Shown here one piece after another: positions 42,573 through 53,077 of a stretch of DNA of 54,035 bases (position 1 is the first letter of the stretch; every line of letters starts with the position of its first letter). The notes below the pieces were generated by a model. That model did no database searches. It was not told where the DNA came from and saw only the letters and a list, made by a program, of their open reading frames with translations. A program made the translations under genes and the position numbers. Source of the DNA: Nemertoderma westbladi (lineage: Eukaryota > Xenacoelomorpha > Nemertodermatida > Nemertodermatidae); assembly GCA_032718475.1 (NCBI GenBank), contig JAUCBJ010007791.1:1-54035 (forward strand), read 5' to 3'.

Positions 42573-42800
42573 CTGGGGTATGGGGTGCACTGCTGGAGGT
42601 GTGGGATGTACTACCGGTAGTGCAGTCTGGGGTAAGGGGTGCATTGCTGAACGTACAATCGGAGGCGTGGGATGTGCCACCGGTGGTACAGTCTGGGGTA
42701 TGGGAGGATGCACTGGAGGTACTACAGGAAGTACCACCGGTGGTACAGGCTGGTGTGTGGAATGTACTAGCGGTGGTGCTGTCTGAGGTGTGGATTGTAC
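42573..42800. repeat. Degenerate ~55-bp tandem repeat, proline-rich in the minus frame
   Basis: GTCTGGGGTATGGGG and GGTGTGGGATGTACTACCGG-like words alternate about four times. In the minus-strand frame it encodes PPVVHPTP/PQT-type repeats fused to the LINE linker at 42800-43010. Confidence 0.7.
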
Positions 42801-43373
42801 TGAGGTCGTCGGTAATAAACCTGGTAAAGTGGAATTAAGGACAAATATGTTATTTAGAACTTGGGCTTTATCAAAGGCTTCATACACCGCTGTATCACCT
42901 TCAAATAAGAACGGGATGGATAATAATTTGTTTTTCCCCAGTACCGACTTTACTATTGAAAACCATTTCTTAGAGTCTAAGTTGCTGGAACTTTTGGTTG
43001 ATATGTACAATTCACTAGAATATGAAGCCTTAGCTAAGCAAACTTTTTGAGAGACAAAATTTCGACAAATTAAGTTTAACGTTTAAGTCGATAAAAATTG
43101 GCGAGTGGTCAGAAATAGGAAGGTTGTTGTCAAAACAAATATCAGCATGTGCGTCTGCCTTAATTTTCAGGGGAAGTAAATTAGTGAATAATAAGTCAAG
43201 CAAGATTGGGATTGGGATCGAGTTATAGAGTTTATCACTTGGGTAAAACCAGTTAAAGAGCAGAATTTGTTTACTAGAAAAGGAGTTTGGTGAAAACAGT
43301 TGGTATTAAAGTCACCTAAAAGAAGAATTCCGTCATATTTATACGCTGTGGTGATGTTACAAATAACATTGTA
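42800..43373 (-). pseudogene. Second LINE fragment: endonuclease end and linker
   Basis: On the minus strand, GILLLGDFNTN (the GDFN of APE-type endonuclease) lies near 43300-43330. SDHSPIFIDLN (the SDH motif) follows after a frame shift near 43100. A CR1/L2-like linker with KKWFSIVKSVLG and IPFLFEGD precedes where RT would be. The order is correct but the frame is broken, and RT is replaced by the proline-repeat region. It is a decayed relic. Confidence 0.7.
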
Positions 43374-43374
43374 C

Positions 43375-44640
43375 GATAGGGCCTTAGGTTGGAGCTTCGT
43401 CCGCGCCAATGATAGGGCCTTGGGTTGGAGCCTCGTCCGCGCCAATGATAGGGCCTTGGGTTGGAGCCTCGTCCGCGCCAATGATAGGGCCTTGGGTTGG
43501 AGCCTCGTCCGCGCCAATGATAGGGCCTTGGGTTGGAGCCTCGTCCACTCCAATGATAGGGCCTTAGGTTGGAGCCTCGTCCGCGCCAATGATAGGGCCT
43601 TGGGTTGGAGCCTCGTCCGCGCCAATGATAGGGCCTTGGGTTGGAGCCTCGTCCGCGCCAATGATAGGGCCTTGGGTTGGAGCCTCGTCCGCGCCAATGA
43701 TAGGGCCTTGGGTTGGAGCCTCGTCCGCGCCAATGATAGGGCCTTGGGTTGGAGCCTCGTCCACTCCAATGATAGGGCCTTAGGTTGGAGCCTCGTCCGC
43801 GCCAACAATAGGGCCTTGTGTTGGAGTCTCGACCACCAACGATACGGCCTTGGGTTGGAGCCTCGACCGCCAACGATAGGGCCTTGGGTTGGAGCCTCGT
43901 CCGCACCAATGATAGGGCCTTAGGTTGGAGCCTCGTCCGCGCCAATGATAGGGCCTTGGGTTGGAGCCTCGTCCGCGCCAATGATAGGGCCTTGGGTTGG
44001 AGCCTCGTCCGCACCAATGATAGGGCCTTAGGTTGGAGCCTCGTCCGCGCCAATGATAGGGCCTTAGGTTGGAGCTTCGTCCGCGCCAATGATAGGGCCT
44101 TAGGTTGGAGTCTGGACCGCGCCAATGATAGGGCCTTAGGTTGGAGCTCGACCACCAACGATAGGGCCTTGGGTTAGAGCCTCGACCGCGCCAACGATAG
44201 GGCCTTGGGTTAGAGCCTCGACCGCGCCAATGATAGGGCCTTGGGTTGGAGCCTTGCCTGCCAACGATAGGGCCTTGGGTTGGAGTCTGGACCGCGCCAA
44301 TGATAGGGCCTTAGGTTGGAGCTCGACCACCAACGATAGGGCCTTGGGTTAGAGCCTCGACCGCGCCAACGATAGGGCCTTGGGTTAGAGCCTCGACCGC
44401 GCCAATGATAGGGCCTTGGGTTGGAGCCTTGCCTGCCAACGATAGGGCCTTGGGTTGGAGTCTCGACCGCGCCAATGATAGGGCCTTGGGTTAGAGCCTC
44501 GACCGCGCCAATGATAGGGCCTTGGGTTGGAGCCTTGCCCACCAACGATAGGGCCTTGGGTTGGAGTCTAGCCCGCCAACGATAGGGCCTTGGGTTGGAG
44601 TCTAGCCCGCCAACGATAGGGCCTTGGGTTGGAGCCTCGA
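43375..44640. repeat. 36-bp GC-rich minisatellite, about 35 copies
   Basis: The unit GATAGGGCCTTGGGTTGGAG followed by CCTCGTCCGCGCCAAT repeats exactly every 36 bp at first (43375, 43411, ...). It becomes shorter and more variable after 43810. It lies inside the LINE endonuclease relic. As 36 is divisible by three, long frames are open on both strands (LARTRLQPKALS, RANDRALGWSLV). These are repeat artefacts. Confidence 0.95.
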
Positions 44641-45002
44641 CATCTGCGCCCGAAAGGCGCGAGTTTCAAATAAACTCACTGATGGAAATTAAGATTAAGA
44701 AAACACCCATGTGGAATTAACTTATATAGATAAGCTAATTGCACATTTATATCTTAAGTTACCTTAAGCAGTATAATAAGCAATATATCTTTGTGAACTT
44801 TATACTAGACTATGAATTTTAAGTACACAATACGTAATTCTAAGTAATATAATAAAGATTGATTGTTGTATGATGAACCTGTATTTTTATATTTTTAGGA
44901 CCGCGTAGAGAGACCTTTAACATTCACTCCGTTGTTGTTGATATTGTTCTTTTATTAATTAATAATTTCCAATTAGATTTAATAAGGCTTCCTACAGTGC
45001 AG
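44641..45002. other. AT-rich spacer
   Basis: Only a small hairpin GCGCC-CGAAA-GGCGC just after the minisatellite is notable. No gene is seen. Confidence 0.5.
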
Positions 45003-45077
45003 TGGCGAAGTTGGTAGATCGTTGGTCTTGGAATCTCTAGATACCGAGTCCAACCCTCTTTTCCGCTGAATTTTTTT
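45003..45077 (+). ncRNA. tRNA-like sequence (SINE head or tRNA pseudogene)
   Basis: A box TGGCGAAGTTGG (45003-45014), B box-like CGAGTCCAACC (45045-45055, one deviation from TTC) and TTTTTTT at 45071-45077. Stems do not pair well enough for a working tRNA, and no anticodon can be assigned. Confidence 0.45.
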
Positions 45078-45235
45078 GGTAGTAAGATTTTCATAGTAAG
45101 TTATTCACAAGGAGATATAGTTCATGCGTTAGTAGACGCGGCCCTTTACGCAATTTCGCATTGTTTTACTTAGGTTTATTTCTCAGATATGTGTCTAATA
45201 CGCCCAAATGTGTACAGTAGTGGCGTGTTAGAGGA

Positions 45236-45262
45236 GGGGGGGGGGGGGGGGGGGGGGGGGGG
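45236..45262. repeat. Homopolymer of 27 G
   Basis: An uninterrupted G run. Similar runs lie at 46251-46266 (16 G) and 49052-49070 (19 C). Confidence 0.9.
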
Positions 45263-45930
45263 ATTTTGCTCGGAATGGCCAAATGTTTATACAACTCGTT
45301 TTCATGAATAACTCAAGCATAGGCTATGGGGATGGCGGTAAAAAGAATTGCTGGTACCCACTTGAGAGGGTAAAATACTGTACAAAAATGATATGACATA
45401 TTATTGGCAAACCTTGTACATCTATGGTTAATTAATTGTTGGCACGAGGTAGGTACTTGTTTCGGTAGACTAGCAGCAATAATTAATAACTAAAATACAA
45501 TATCCCCATTATTTATAAAAATATTTTATAATGCCACAGTTTTTATTGTTGGATGTGTTCATATCGTTATTATTCCAATACGTTTTTCCAGTGCTGACAG
45601 TTCCTATATTCAAATCGAATCTGAAAAACTAATTTCAGAGCATTGCGTACAAATACTAGACTTCTGTACTTATTGTTAAACTTTTATAAACTTTATTATT
45701 ATATGATGTATAATTTTCTGTTCAAACGAGGTCAATTTTACATCTAAACGTCTTAAGTTATAAAAGGGTAAAAAGCTATTCAATTCAATACAATTTTTAT
45801 AATTTCCTTTCCATTATTTCCATAAAATATGCACATAACGAAAGTAAACTGAACAACAAAGATTACAAAACAATGCACTGGATACTGGCAATAGCAGAGC
45901 TAGGAGTAGTGCCATTATCCAGATGCTGGA
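45263..45930. other. AT-rich intergenic DNA
   Basis: I see no gene, tandem repeat or transposon end here. Confidence 0.5.
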
Positions 45931-45931
45931 C

Positions 45932-46232
45932 CTACTACTACTAGGATCGGCATGCTGCATTGCAGCTGCATTTTTAAGAATGCTGTGCCGGCTTGTCGAC
46001 AAAATTGCGCCGCCACAACTCCCTATCACCCATGATTTGCTAGATCATCCGCATCTTCAAGGCCAGTGTCCTTTAAGATGCGTCTCAAGAAAGTCATGGG
46101 CTGTCCACCATGCTTATTCACTCCATGAGGCTGCTAAAGGACAAGATTATGCACTGGCTGGTCCTCACGGCGAAAGCAATGTCCTGCAAAGCGGAGGCGA
46201 TTATGTTCTAGTGTCAAGCTTGGGGGAACCAA
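45932..46232 (-). pseudogene. LINE 3'-end fragment, minus strand
   Basis: Reverse complement of about 42265-42572, including GCCGGCACAGCATTCTTAAA, the TGCAGCTGCA block and a (TAG)n tail (45932-45943). It is a 5'-truncated insertion of the same LINE family, with several frame-breaking differences. A further scrap of the family (TTCAAGGCCAGTxTCxCTTAA, TCTCAAGAAAGT) is at 46738-46782, and the tail alone at 48430-48470. Confidence 0.75.
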
Positions 46233-46269
46233 TACTGGAACTAGTGGAGCGGGGGGGGGGGGGGGGCGG

Positions 46270-47017
46270 CGGTGTGGGGGATGAAGTTTATACTAGATTC
46301 GGAATTTTGCTAATTTATAACTTCGATGACACTTTCTTTTTTTATTATTATGAGGCAGATTCTCATCACACAAGCAACCAACTACACACGGGTCAGGTTC
46401 AGGCACCCCAGCAGACAAACTATCACATACTGCATGTGTATCACAATATTGAGAAATTTTCAGGATTACAATTTAGTTACAAAAAAAGCAAAAAGAAATA
46501 CAGTTAATCGGATAAAGGCTAATAGTATAATTAAATTAATAATATTATTATTACTGTATAGGCCCTAATGTTTAATTTTATTTTTATGATTGCCTTGCTA
46601 CTCCTCTTCAAATTGCGGTTCACTGAATTCTGGCGCGCACTTTATTGGCTAAACTCTTAGGACCTCCTTGTCTCTCTCTATATACAGTATAATTGTTTTT
46701 TGACCGGCTGTTTTCTTTAGGTTGTAACGCAACCGTAAATTCAAGGCCAGTATCACTTAAAAGGGTCTCAAGAAAGTGGACCTCTTGATGTAATATTGAA
46801 TGTATAATTCGCCTCGCTCGTGAAAATTCGAACTCAGCAAATTTTACATCACAGAGGCATAGTGTGTGGTGAGAAATAAAGTGATATATATTTTCTATTC
46901 TTATACTGTACTTCTTGTGAAGCTACTTATAATTTATGTACTTGGGAATACCAATACTTCTTTGATCTTTATAGTTTTCTAACTTTATTACTATCAGCCG
47001 TCTGTGATTTCATCAAA
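46270..47017. other. Region upstream of the phosphatase gene
   Basis: AT-rich, with the LINE scrap at 46738-46782. A TATA-like word (TATATACAG) lies near 46680, and the sequence immediately before the ATG is CATCAAA. No certain promoter can be named. Confidence 0.4.
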
Positions 47018-47956
47018 ATGGATAAATTCATAATGTTATTTTTCCTGGATCTTATTTTCATATTGTTTATAATGGTTCCCTTAATGTGTTTGCAGTTTTA
47101 CGGTGAACCGCAAGACCGCGGTTTCTACTGCAACGATGACTCAATTCGATATCCAATGAAGAAAGAGACAATAAAAGAATCTGTGAATGTTATATGTGGA
47201 ATTGTATTAGTTGTACTCACTGTCTTTGTGTGCGAATGCGTTAACGCTTATACCAAGTACGGGAGGTACTTTATTCACGGTGCACCTTTACCAACGTTTC
47301 TGCGGGGGTCTACTTCCAGGGTCATCAACGCATGCGCGCGATCTCCCATCTACATCTGCTACGTATCGTTGGGGATCGCATTATTCGGTGGTTGCGCCTC
47401 CAATGTCATAACGAACATTGGTAAATTCGCGATTGGCCGACAGAGGCCTCACTTTATTGCGGCTTGTAAACCTGATCCGTTGAAGTTTATATGCCAGCCC
47501 GACACCCATACTATGTACACGACTGCGGTCTGCGAAGCTCCTGCCATTGAATTCCGCGAAGCCCGAATTTCCTTCCCTTCGGGACACAGTTCTTTTTCAT
47601 TGTACATCGCCGTCTACCTTATCATATACCTCCAGTACCGTTTCCCAGGGACACGACCACCCACATTCAAACACATGATACAGTTTTTGATCTTCTGTTT
47701 GGCTTTGTGGGTGGCTTTTACGCGTATTGCGGACTATTACCATCACTGGAGCGATGTGCTGGCCGGAGGGCTGTTAGGCACGGTGGTGGCCTGTCTGTGC
47801 GGAAGGTGGCTGCGGCTGTGGGTGGAACCCTTACACGTGCGACACAGTGAGAGTGCTGTACTACTGGATTCCGTTAGGAGATACACAAAGGATGACAACG
47901 CGCAACCTCCCGGCGAACAAACAGAGACTTCCTCACCACCATCCAATATTATCTAA
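47018..47956 (+). CDS. Phospholipid phosphatase (LPP/PAP2 family), intronless, 312 aa
   Basis: Six-pass membrane enzyme expected to dephosphorylate lipid phosphates such as phosphatidate and lysophosphatidate at the plasma membrane or ER, with the active site on the outer or lumenal face. All three family signatures are present: K136-X6-R143-P144 (KFAIGRQRP), P187-SGH190, and R236-X5-H242-X3-D246 (RIADYYHHWSD). Hydrophobic segments lie near 4-26, 54-77, 108-132, 192-208, 219-237 and 248-268. The length is normal for the family (about 280-320). The ATG has a good context (ATCAAAATGG) and precedes the first membrane segment. It is the only clear host gene here. A single open exon is unusual, as animal LPP genes normally have several, so a retrocopy is possible. 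I see no poly-A tract after the stop. Confidence 0.95.
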   Translation: MDKFIMLFFLDLIFILFIMVPLMCLQFYGEPQDRGFYCNDDSIRYPMKKETIKESVNVICGIVLVVLTVFVCECVNAYTKYGRYFIHGAPLPTFLRGSTSRVINACARSPIYICYVSLGIALFGGCASNVITNIGKFAIGRQRPHFIAACKPDPLKFICQPDTHTMYTTAVCEAPAIEFREARISFPSGHSSFSLYIAVYLIIYLQYRFPGTRPPTFKHMIQFLIFCLALWVAFTRIADYYHHWSDVLAGGLLGTVVACLCGRWLRLWVEPLHVRHSESAVLLDSVRRYTKDDNAQPPGEQTETSSPPSNII

Positions 47957-49377
47957 TGTATTATTATAACTAAATATTTAAAATATTGTATATTCATTTT
48001 GCCATCTAATTAATGATCCTTTCATTTCCCCAACTTTCGGGTAAATTGTTTTGGATTTGGCTGAGCTATTGAATTGACTCACATCCATATTATACATTTT
48101 TTATGACAATAATTGTCATGAATATTTCCTCTACTGGTCTGGTTCGCCGTGTTGGAGAGCTAATAATATACACCACAACAACTGGGGTCTACAGTATATA
48201 CTCACTCAATTTTATTCGTATGGGATGAACGATGACCCCTCCATAATAATTAATATTATTAACGCCGGATACACCCAAACAATGAGGAATAATAATAATC
48301 AATAAAAAATAAAACGCTAAAAATATTGAATTTAATGAAGTTCACAATCATAGTTTACATAGAGGGGTCATGGACTCCTCCAATGACAAGAAAACTCAAC
48401 TGTCAATGTACAAGATGGCCCTGCTCGATGTACTACTACTACTATGATCGGCATGCTGCATTGCAGCTGCTAGATGTAGGCCTACTGTTGCCTATTCAAT
48501 ACACTGTTACTGGTACAACAGAACTGCAGACTTAGAGTCGTCAAAAAACGGTTGGCCTAGGCCTACATACAGTATTTCCTTCAGATTGGAATTCACTTTC
48601 ATTTTAATAACAGCTACCCACATTGATCTGGCTGGCCCATCTAATCCCATCTGTCACGTTAACAATAGGATCCAAGATCCAACCTGACCAATAGACACCA
48701 AAGCTTCTTGGCCCTTCAAATTTAATGGATGTACTGGTGATTATTAATTTATGGACATGAACTAATACTCAGTATGAAAGATAATCAGATTGCTATGAAA
48801 CTTTCAGTACATAATAATAAAATATATTACAGTATTATAATATTGTATTGACATTTGAATTCGTCGAAGTAATAATATTGAAATATAATTAAATTAATTT
48901 ACTATGTACCCTGTTAATGCCTCAGTGTACAATTTTTTGACAATTCAAAGGAAATGACACAAAAATAGCAATAGGAGGTAGGCAGGGATGGAGAGAGGTT
49001 AGTGAACATTTTTAGGTGTCCAATCTCTCTCCCTGTCTTGTAGTTACACCTCCCCCCCCCCCCCCCCCCCATCCAATCCCAGTGAACCATTCTGATTAGC
49101 AAACTGCAACAACTCCAGCTAGCAGCTCCACACCACTCACTGACTTGATATGTTGACCAATTAGACACATTTCTCAAAGCAAATCACTTTGAACTAATTA
49201 AAAACTATAAAGAAATATGGGGTATGGGGATTCCAGCTGTTAAATTTTTAAGTATAATTATTTAAACCTTATACTATAAATTAATTCATTTCCATAAAGG
49301 ATAGGCTGAAAATTCCGTTTTTTAACGTAAAAAAGATTACTAAAAATTAACTTTTGTTATCCTGAGTTATGCAAAGT
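47957..49377. other. Intergenic DNA after the phosphatase gene
   Basis: AT-rich. Contains the LINE tail scrap (48430-48470) and a 19-C run at 49052-49070. AATAAA-like words occur at about 48301 and 48818. No further gene is recognised. Confidence 0.5.
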
Positions 49378-49605
49378 CATTCGAACGAGTTTGCAAAAGT
49401 AGGGAAAACAAACTTGATTGGATGTTTGTTGGTATAGAAACCAGCCCAACCAATTAGATTTGTTTTCCCGAATTTTGTATCGTTCGAACGCGTCAAAAGT
49501 CGGGGAAACAAAAAAAAGATTACAAAAAAACTTTTGTTTTCCCGAGGAGTTTTGTAAAGTCGTTCGAACGAGTTTGCAAAAGTCAGGGAAGCGAAAAAAA
49601 AAGAT
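49378..49605. repeat. Foldback repeat with CGTTCGAACG cores
   Basis: ATTCGAACGAGTTTGCAAAA...GGGAAAACAAACTTGATTGG (49378-49423) is matched in inverted orientation by 49443-49489 across a ~20-nt loop. A further direct copy follows at 49555-49605. The palindrome GTTCGAAC recurs. It may be a small foldback or MITE-like element. Confidence 0.6.
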
Positions 49606-49779
49606 TGCAAAACTAAACGCTCAGGGCCACCATATTCTGGTACTACTCAATAAAAAATAAGGTGATAATAGTTAGTGATTCCAGACATTCAAAAATGTTT
49701 AGGTGGGAAATCAAGGCACTACATAGATTATTTTTAAAACAATAATTATATAGAATTTCCACAGTGGAAGGATAGGCGC

Positions 49780-49945
49780 TACTCCTATCCTAACCCGATC
49801 AATAATTGATTTGGTCCTCATCTTATCGGCCCAGGGGATAAAAGGCTGAGCGGACCTTGGCTAGTTTCGAAGCTACAGCCAAAAGATTGCAGGCCCGTCG
49901 GCTCAACCAACTGAGACAATTACTACTACTACTACTACAAGGTTG
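49780..49945 (-). mobile_element. tRNA-derived SINE, minus strand
   Basis: Reading the minus strand: a TAG-repeat, then TGTCTCAGTTGGTTGAGC (A box), then about 35 nt later AGCTTCGAAAC (B box-like), then a short body ending near CCTATCCTTCCACTGTGG. The order is that of a tRNA-derived SINE head and body. No clear target duplication is seen. Confidence 0.5.
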
Positions 49946-50020
49946 AGCGAGCTCGGACATTACAACCTTGCAAAAAGTATAAATAATATAGAATTATGTC
50001 GATTTTTTTGTTCTAGACGA

Positions 50021-51223
50021 TGTTCGCGCTTTCAGACCTTTGGCAGTTTAATCCGCCAAATTAAGATGTCTTCTAGATATTAAATCGCTTTTTAGCCTAT
50101 GACAAGTATTTGATTCACTACACTAGTCGAAACCAATCTGTGCGCGATCATTCACCCGCTGGATATTCCCGGGAGATTGGGTTCGACGGTTTAATTTTAT
50201 TGCTATGTAAGCCTAATGTATTATTCGACTGACAGTATTATATAATCTCTGACAATATTATTCACCTTAGGGAATATTAACAGTTCCTTTAGGACGTGGC
50301 GCTTTATTTATATAAACAGAGTTATGACTTAAACTACTCACAACGATATGGCTTAATTATAATTCACATATATGGCGCATTCTTTAGGAATTGCTTCTTT
50401 AACAGACTCACTCATACACAATGCTGCACAATACTGCACACTAATCTGCCAATCTTCACTGATTTTAGTCACATATAAAAGGAACACAGACTGACTCATG
50501 TAGGGTCTATCAAATAACATTAGATTCACTTCAAACCACTTTAACATAAGTCACAATCGTTATTGGTAACCTTTCTCTCTTACCTTCGGTATATCAAGAA
50601 TATTGGGTTTTCGGGGTTATTTCTCGTTATTCCAATATAATAATTCATCAACAAATATAATGAATAACCGACAACAAATAGCAGTATACAGTATCGATTG
50701 AGCAGGTAATTTTAGCAGTTTCAGCAGTTATACGTCAGTTATTAAAAGCCGTGTGTGCCGTGTGTCAGCAGTTAAAGGATATATGTCCTTATAATTAAAC
50801 CTACTAGTGTTAAGCTAAAAAGCAGAAAGCACAAAACACTACAAAGCCGTTCTTTCGTGGCTTTGAAAAACTCGTGACTACTACTCTATACGAGGATACC
50901 AACTACCCTTATTCCACGAAGCTCCCGTTCAACACAGAGAAAGAGCAGTGAGATAGGAAAATTTCAGTTCAGTAGCTCTGTGATAGGTCAAAATCAAGGC
51001 TAACTCAAATTCTATTGGGAGATACAAAAACAAGGCTATGACGCAACCTTCCTAGGCTGGTTGGCCGATTAAACAGAGCCCAGATACCTGCGTACAGCAA
51101 ATCAGCCAATAAGCTGGTAGCTTGCACTATTTTAGCTATAGATCCCCTTTAGAGTATTCTAGCGACCGGGGGGGAACTGGCCAACAAGGCAAACGAATCA
51201 GTTATCCCACAAAAGCTTTTACA
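50021..51223 (-). repeat. Element 3 3' LTR
   Basis: 1203 bp, TGTTCGCGCTTT ... AAAGCTTTTACA on plus, aligned along its whole length with the 1184-bp element 2 LTR but clearly diverged (roughly a fifth to a quarter of positions in the left part). The bases before it, GACGA (50016-50020), are the expected target-site copy. Confidence 0.9.
50353..50547 (-). CDS. Small LTR ORF of element 3 (64 aa)
   Basis: ATG at 50547. It aligns with the element 2 LTR ORF (28581-28775) through VNLMLF, MSQ, a central cysteine region and IPKEC near the end. The function is unknown. It is listed because the frame survives in a diverged LTR. Confidence 0.35.
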   Translation of the reverse strand: MLKWFEVNLMLFDRPYMSQSVFLLYVTKISEDWQISVQYCAALCMSESVKEAIPKECAIYVNYN

Positions 51224-51301
51224 CCGCTCCCAGAAAATGGGATTTAAGTCTATAAAATATACAAAATCACAGTTTCTAAAATATAAAAATACTCTAAACA
51301 G

Positions 51302-53077
51302 TTAGTCTTTCTTGCGCGGACGGCGTTTACGCAGTTTTTTAAAGCTAGCAAGAGTCATTTTCTCTTTGGGGCGAGCCACTTTACGAGGAGGGCTGTAGCT
51401 CCTAGGCGAAGGGTGCAATATAATTGCATCAGAAGGTGCAGGGTTACGATCGGTATACCCGCCGGTCGAAGTACCTGGTTGATTAATATCAACCTCAGTG
51501 GAGTGAGGTCTAACGGCCTTTAGAGCGCGTCTCAGGACAGCAGCTCCTACGGGTCCTTGACGGGTCGTCTGGACACTAGCGGTGGGTGGACCGTGAGTAG
51601 TGAGGAACTTTCTCGGTTTAATGGTTCTCTCCAGCTCGCGTTCTCGGGTTCGATATTCATATGGTCGCCGAGATATTTCCTGTAGTTCAGGATGCGAGTT
51701 CACAAAGATGTCGCCATACTCCGGGTCCTGACGGATAAAATTGATCAGGTGATATGTGGTTATATCATTAGGGTTAACGTTTCTAAGGTATTTCCTGACA
51801 AACTTGGTGGAAATACACTCACCAACACGCTTCATTAACTCGTAACTTGGTACGCGTGTTTTCTGTTCAATCGACGCGAATAGATAAGGATGGAACGCGT
51901 AAACTCCCTCGTAAGCTCGTCCAGGGTAATAGCGATGTCGGGATTCGCAATGTAAATCGGCGTTCGCTTCCCAAGCTCGGATGTATCGCAGGGTGATCAT
52001 CTCGTCTACGCTCTCTAAATCGCGATTAAAGGGACAATTGTAACTTTCATGTCCTTTAAATTGACAGTAGTGACATTGAGTCATAAATTGTGGGCAGACG
52101 GCAAATATATGAGAGTTATTAAGCCGGCAATAAGCACAATATATTTCCATCATCGGTTGTTCGAGGAAATAGGAACAAGGTACGCTCGAGTCTAGAGGAG
52201 TGAAGTGGTCTCTCGATGCACATAATCGACAACGTTTTCGAGAAACGTAGTTGGCGTGTCGATAATCGTACGCTGTGAGACGCTGTGGACCTTGATACCA
52301 CTCTATGACATAATCATTGTCACTGCTCCGGGAAGCCGTAGGTTGAATCGCTTCTGATTCCAAGCATACTGGTTCATCCTCCAGCTGCATAGACGAAGTG
52401 GGTGCGTCGGTTTCCGTAAGTGGACCCACTGTCTGTATTTCCACGACAGAATAACCTGTAGATATTCGGGGTCTTTGTATAACGGATGAATGTAGGTTCT
52501 GTATACAAACGTCTTGAAAGACGGCAAATCCAGCGCTACTCAGTTTCTCCGCAGCTGAGTCTCTAAGACTGAGCTTGGTCAGCGCGCGGTCCTTGAACTG
52601 ACTATCGACGTTACGGAACGGAGTCAGAAAGCGCCGGAAACATTCGAAACGTATGAACTTATTGTGTTCGTCTAACTTGGCGAGTTTAGTTCCAAGTATT
52701 AAGGGATGAGCGCGTATGGTACGACTGCACACATCGGCTAGCCAACCGGCAAGTGCTGCGTTTTCAAAGATCGTGTATATAGCTAAGGAAGGGCGAAGGG
52801 GAACACTCATAAAGCTATATACGGCACCAGGCGCAGTTAATGGTCCATCAAAATATAAACGAGAGTAATGATCTCCATATACTTGCTGGTAATTTATAGG
52901 ATTTCCAACTTTGAAATTCCAACCATATTCTTGAAAGGCAAGATGTCCGATGGATGTCCGTTGTACTTTAGTAATGCCGCTGGGTGTATTGGCATACATA
53001 GTGCGAAAGAAACCTCGGCCTTCGGCCCAAGGAGCAATCAGCTGAGTATCAACGAAAGGGTATGGAATGTTCTCCAT
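51302..53077 (-). CDS. Element 3 third ORF: triple zinc-knuckle protein (591 aa), most complete copy
   Basis: ATG at 53077. The N-terminal ~230 residues are of unknown fold, without signal peptide or transmembrane segment. An acidic linker (230-260) follows. Knuckle 1 is CRLC-X4-H291 with the last Cys late (C301). Knuckle 2 is C314-X2-C317-X5-H323-X4-C328, and knuckle 3 is C335-X2-C338-X4-H343-X4-C348. A conserved helical domain (about 352-462) has paired motifs also seen in element 1 (ESV, W-E, R-x-P-x-RA, VR-YL, P-x-D, YG). The tail is very basic and ends KKLRKRRPRKKD. I infer a nucleic-acid-binding accessory protein, not an envelope. It is 87 residues longer than the element 1 protein, mainly at the N-terminus. 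Confidence 0.85.
   Translation of the reverse strand: MENIPYPFVDTQLIAPWAEGRGFFRTMYANTPSGITKVQRTSIGHLAFQEYGWNFKVGNPINYQQVYGDHYSRLYFDGPLTAPGAVYSFMSVPLRPSLAIYTIFENAALAGWLADVCSRTIRAHPLILGTKLAKLDEHNKFIRFECFRRFLTPFRNVDSQFKDRALTKLSLRDSAAEKLSSAGFAVFQDVCIQNLHSSVIQRPRISTGYSVVEIQTVGPLTETDAPTSSMQLEDEPVCLESEAIQPTASRSSDNDYVIEWYQGPQRLTAYDYRHANYVSRKRCRLCASRDHFTPLDSSVPCSYFLEQPMMEIYCAYCRLNNSHIFAVCPQFMTQCHYCQFKGHESYNCPFNRDLESVDEMITLRYIRAWEANADLHCESRHRYYPGRAYEGVYAFHPYLFASIEQKTRVPSYELMKRVGECISTKFVRKYLRNVNPNDITTYHLINFIRQDPEYGDIFVNSHPELQEISRRPYEYRTRERELERTIKPRKFLTTHGPPTASVQTTRQGPVGAAVLRRALKAVRPHSTEVDINQPGTSTGGYTDRNPAPSDAIILHPSPRSYSPPRKVARPKEKMTLASFKKLRKRRPRKKD

Noticed and set aside
43167-44545. Long frames on both strands in the 36-bp minisatellite
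   Set aside because: Overlapping frames are open on both strands at once, as expected from a 36-bp repeat, so they are not genes. Only the 3' end of one of them (GDFN region) reflects real LINE coding sequence.
45923-46507. 194-codon frame on the plus strand
   Set aside because: It runs antisense through a LINE 3'-end fragment and then through a G run.
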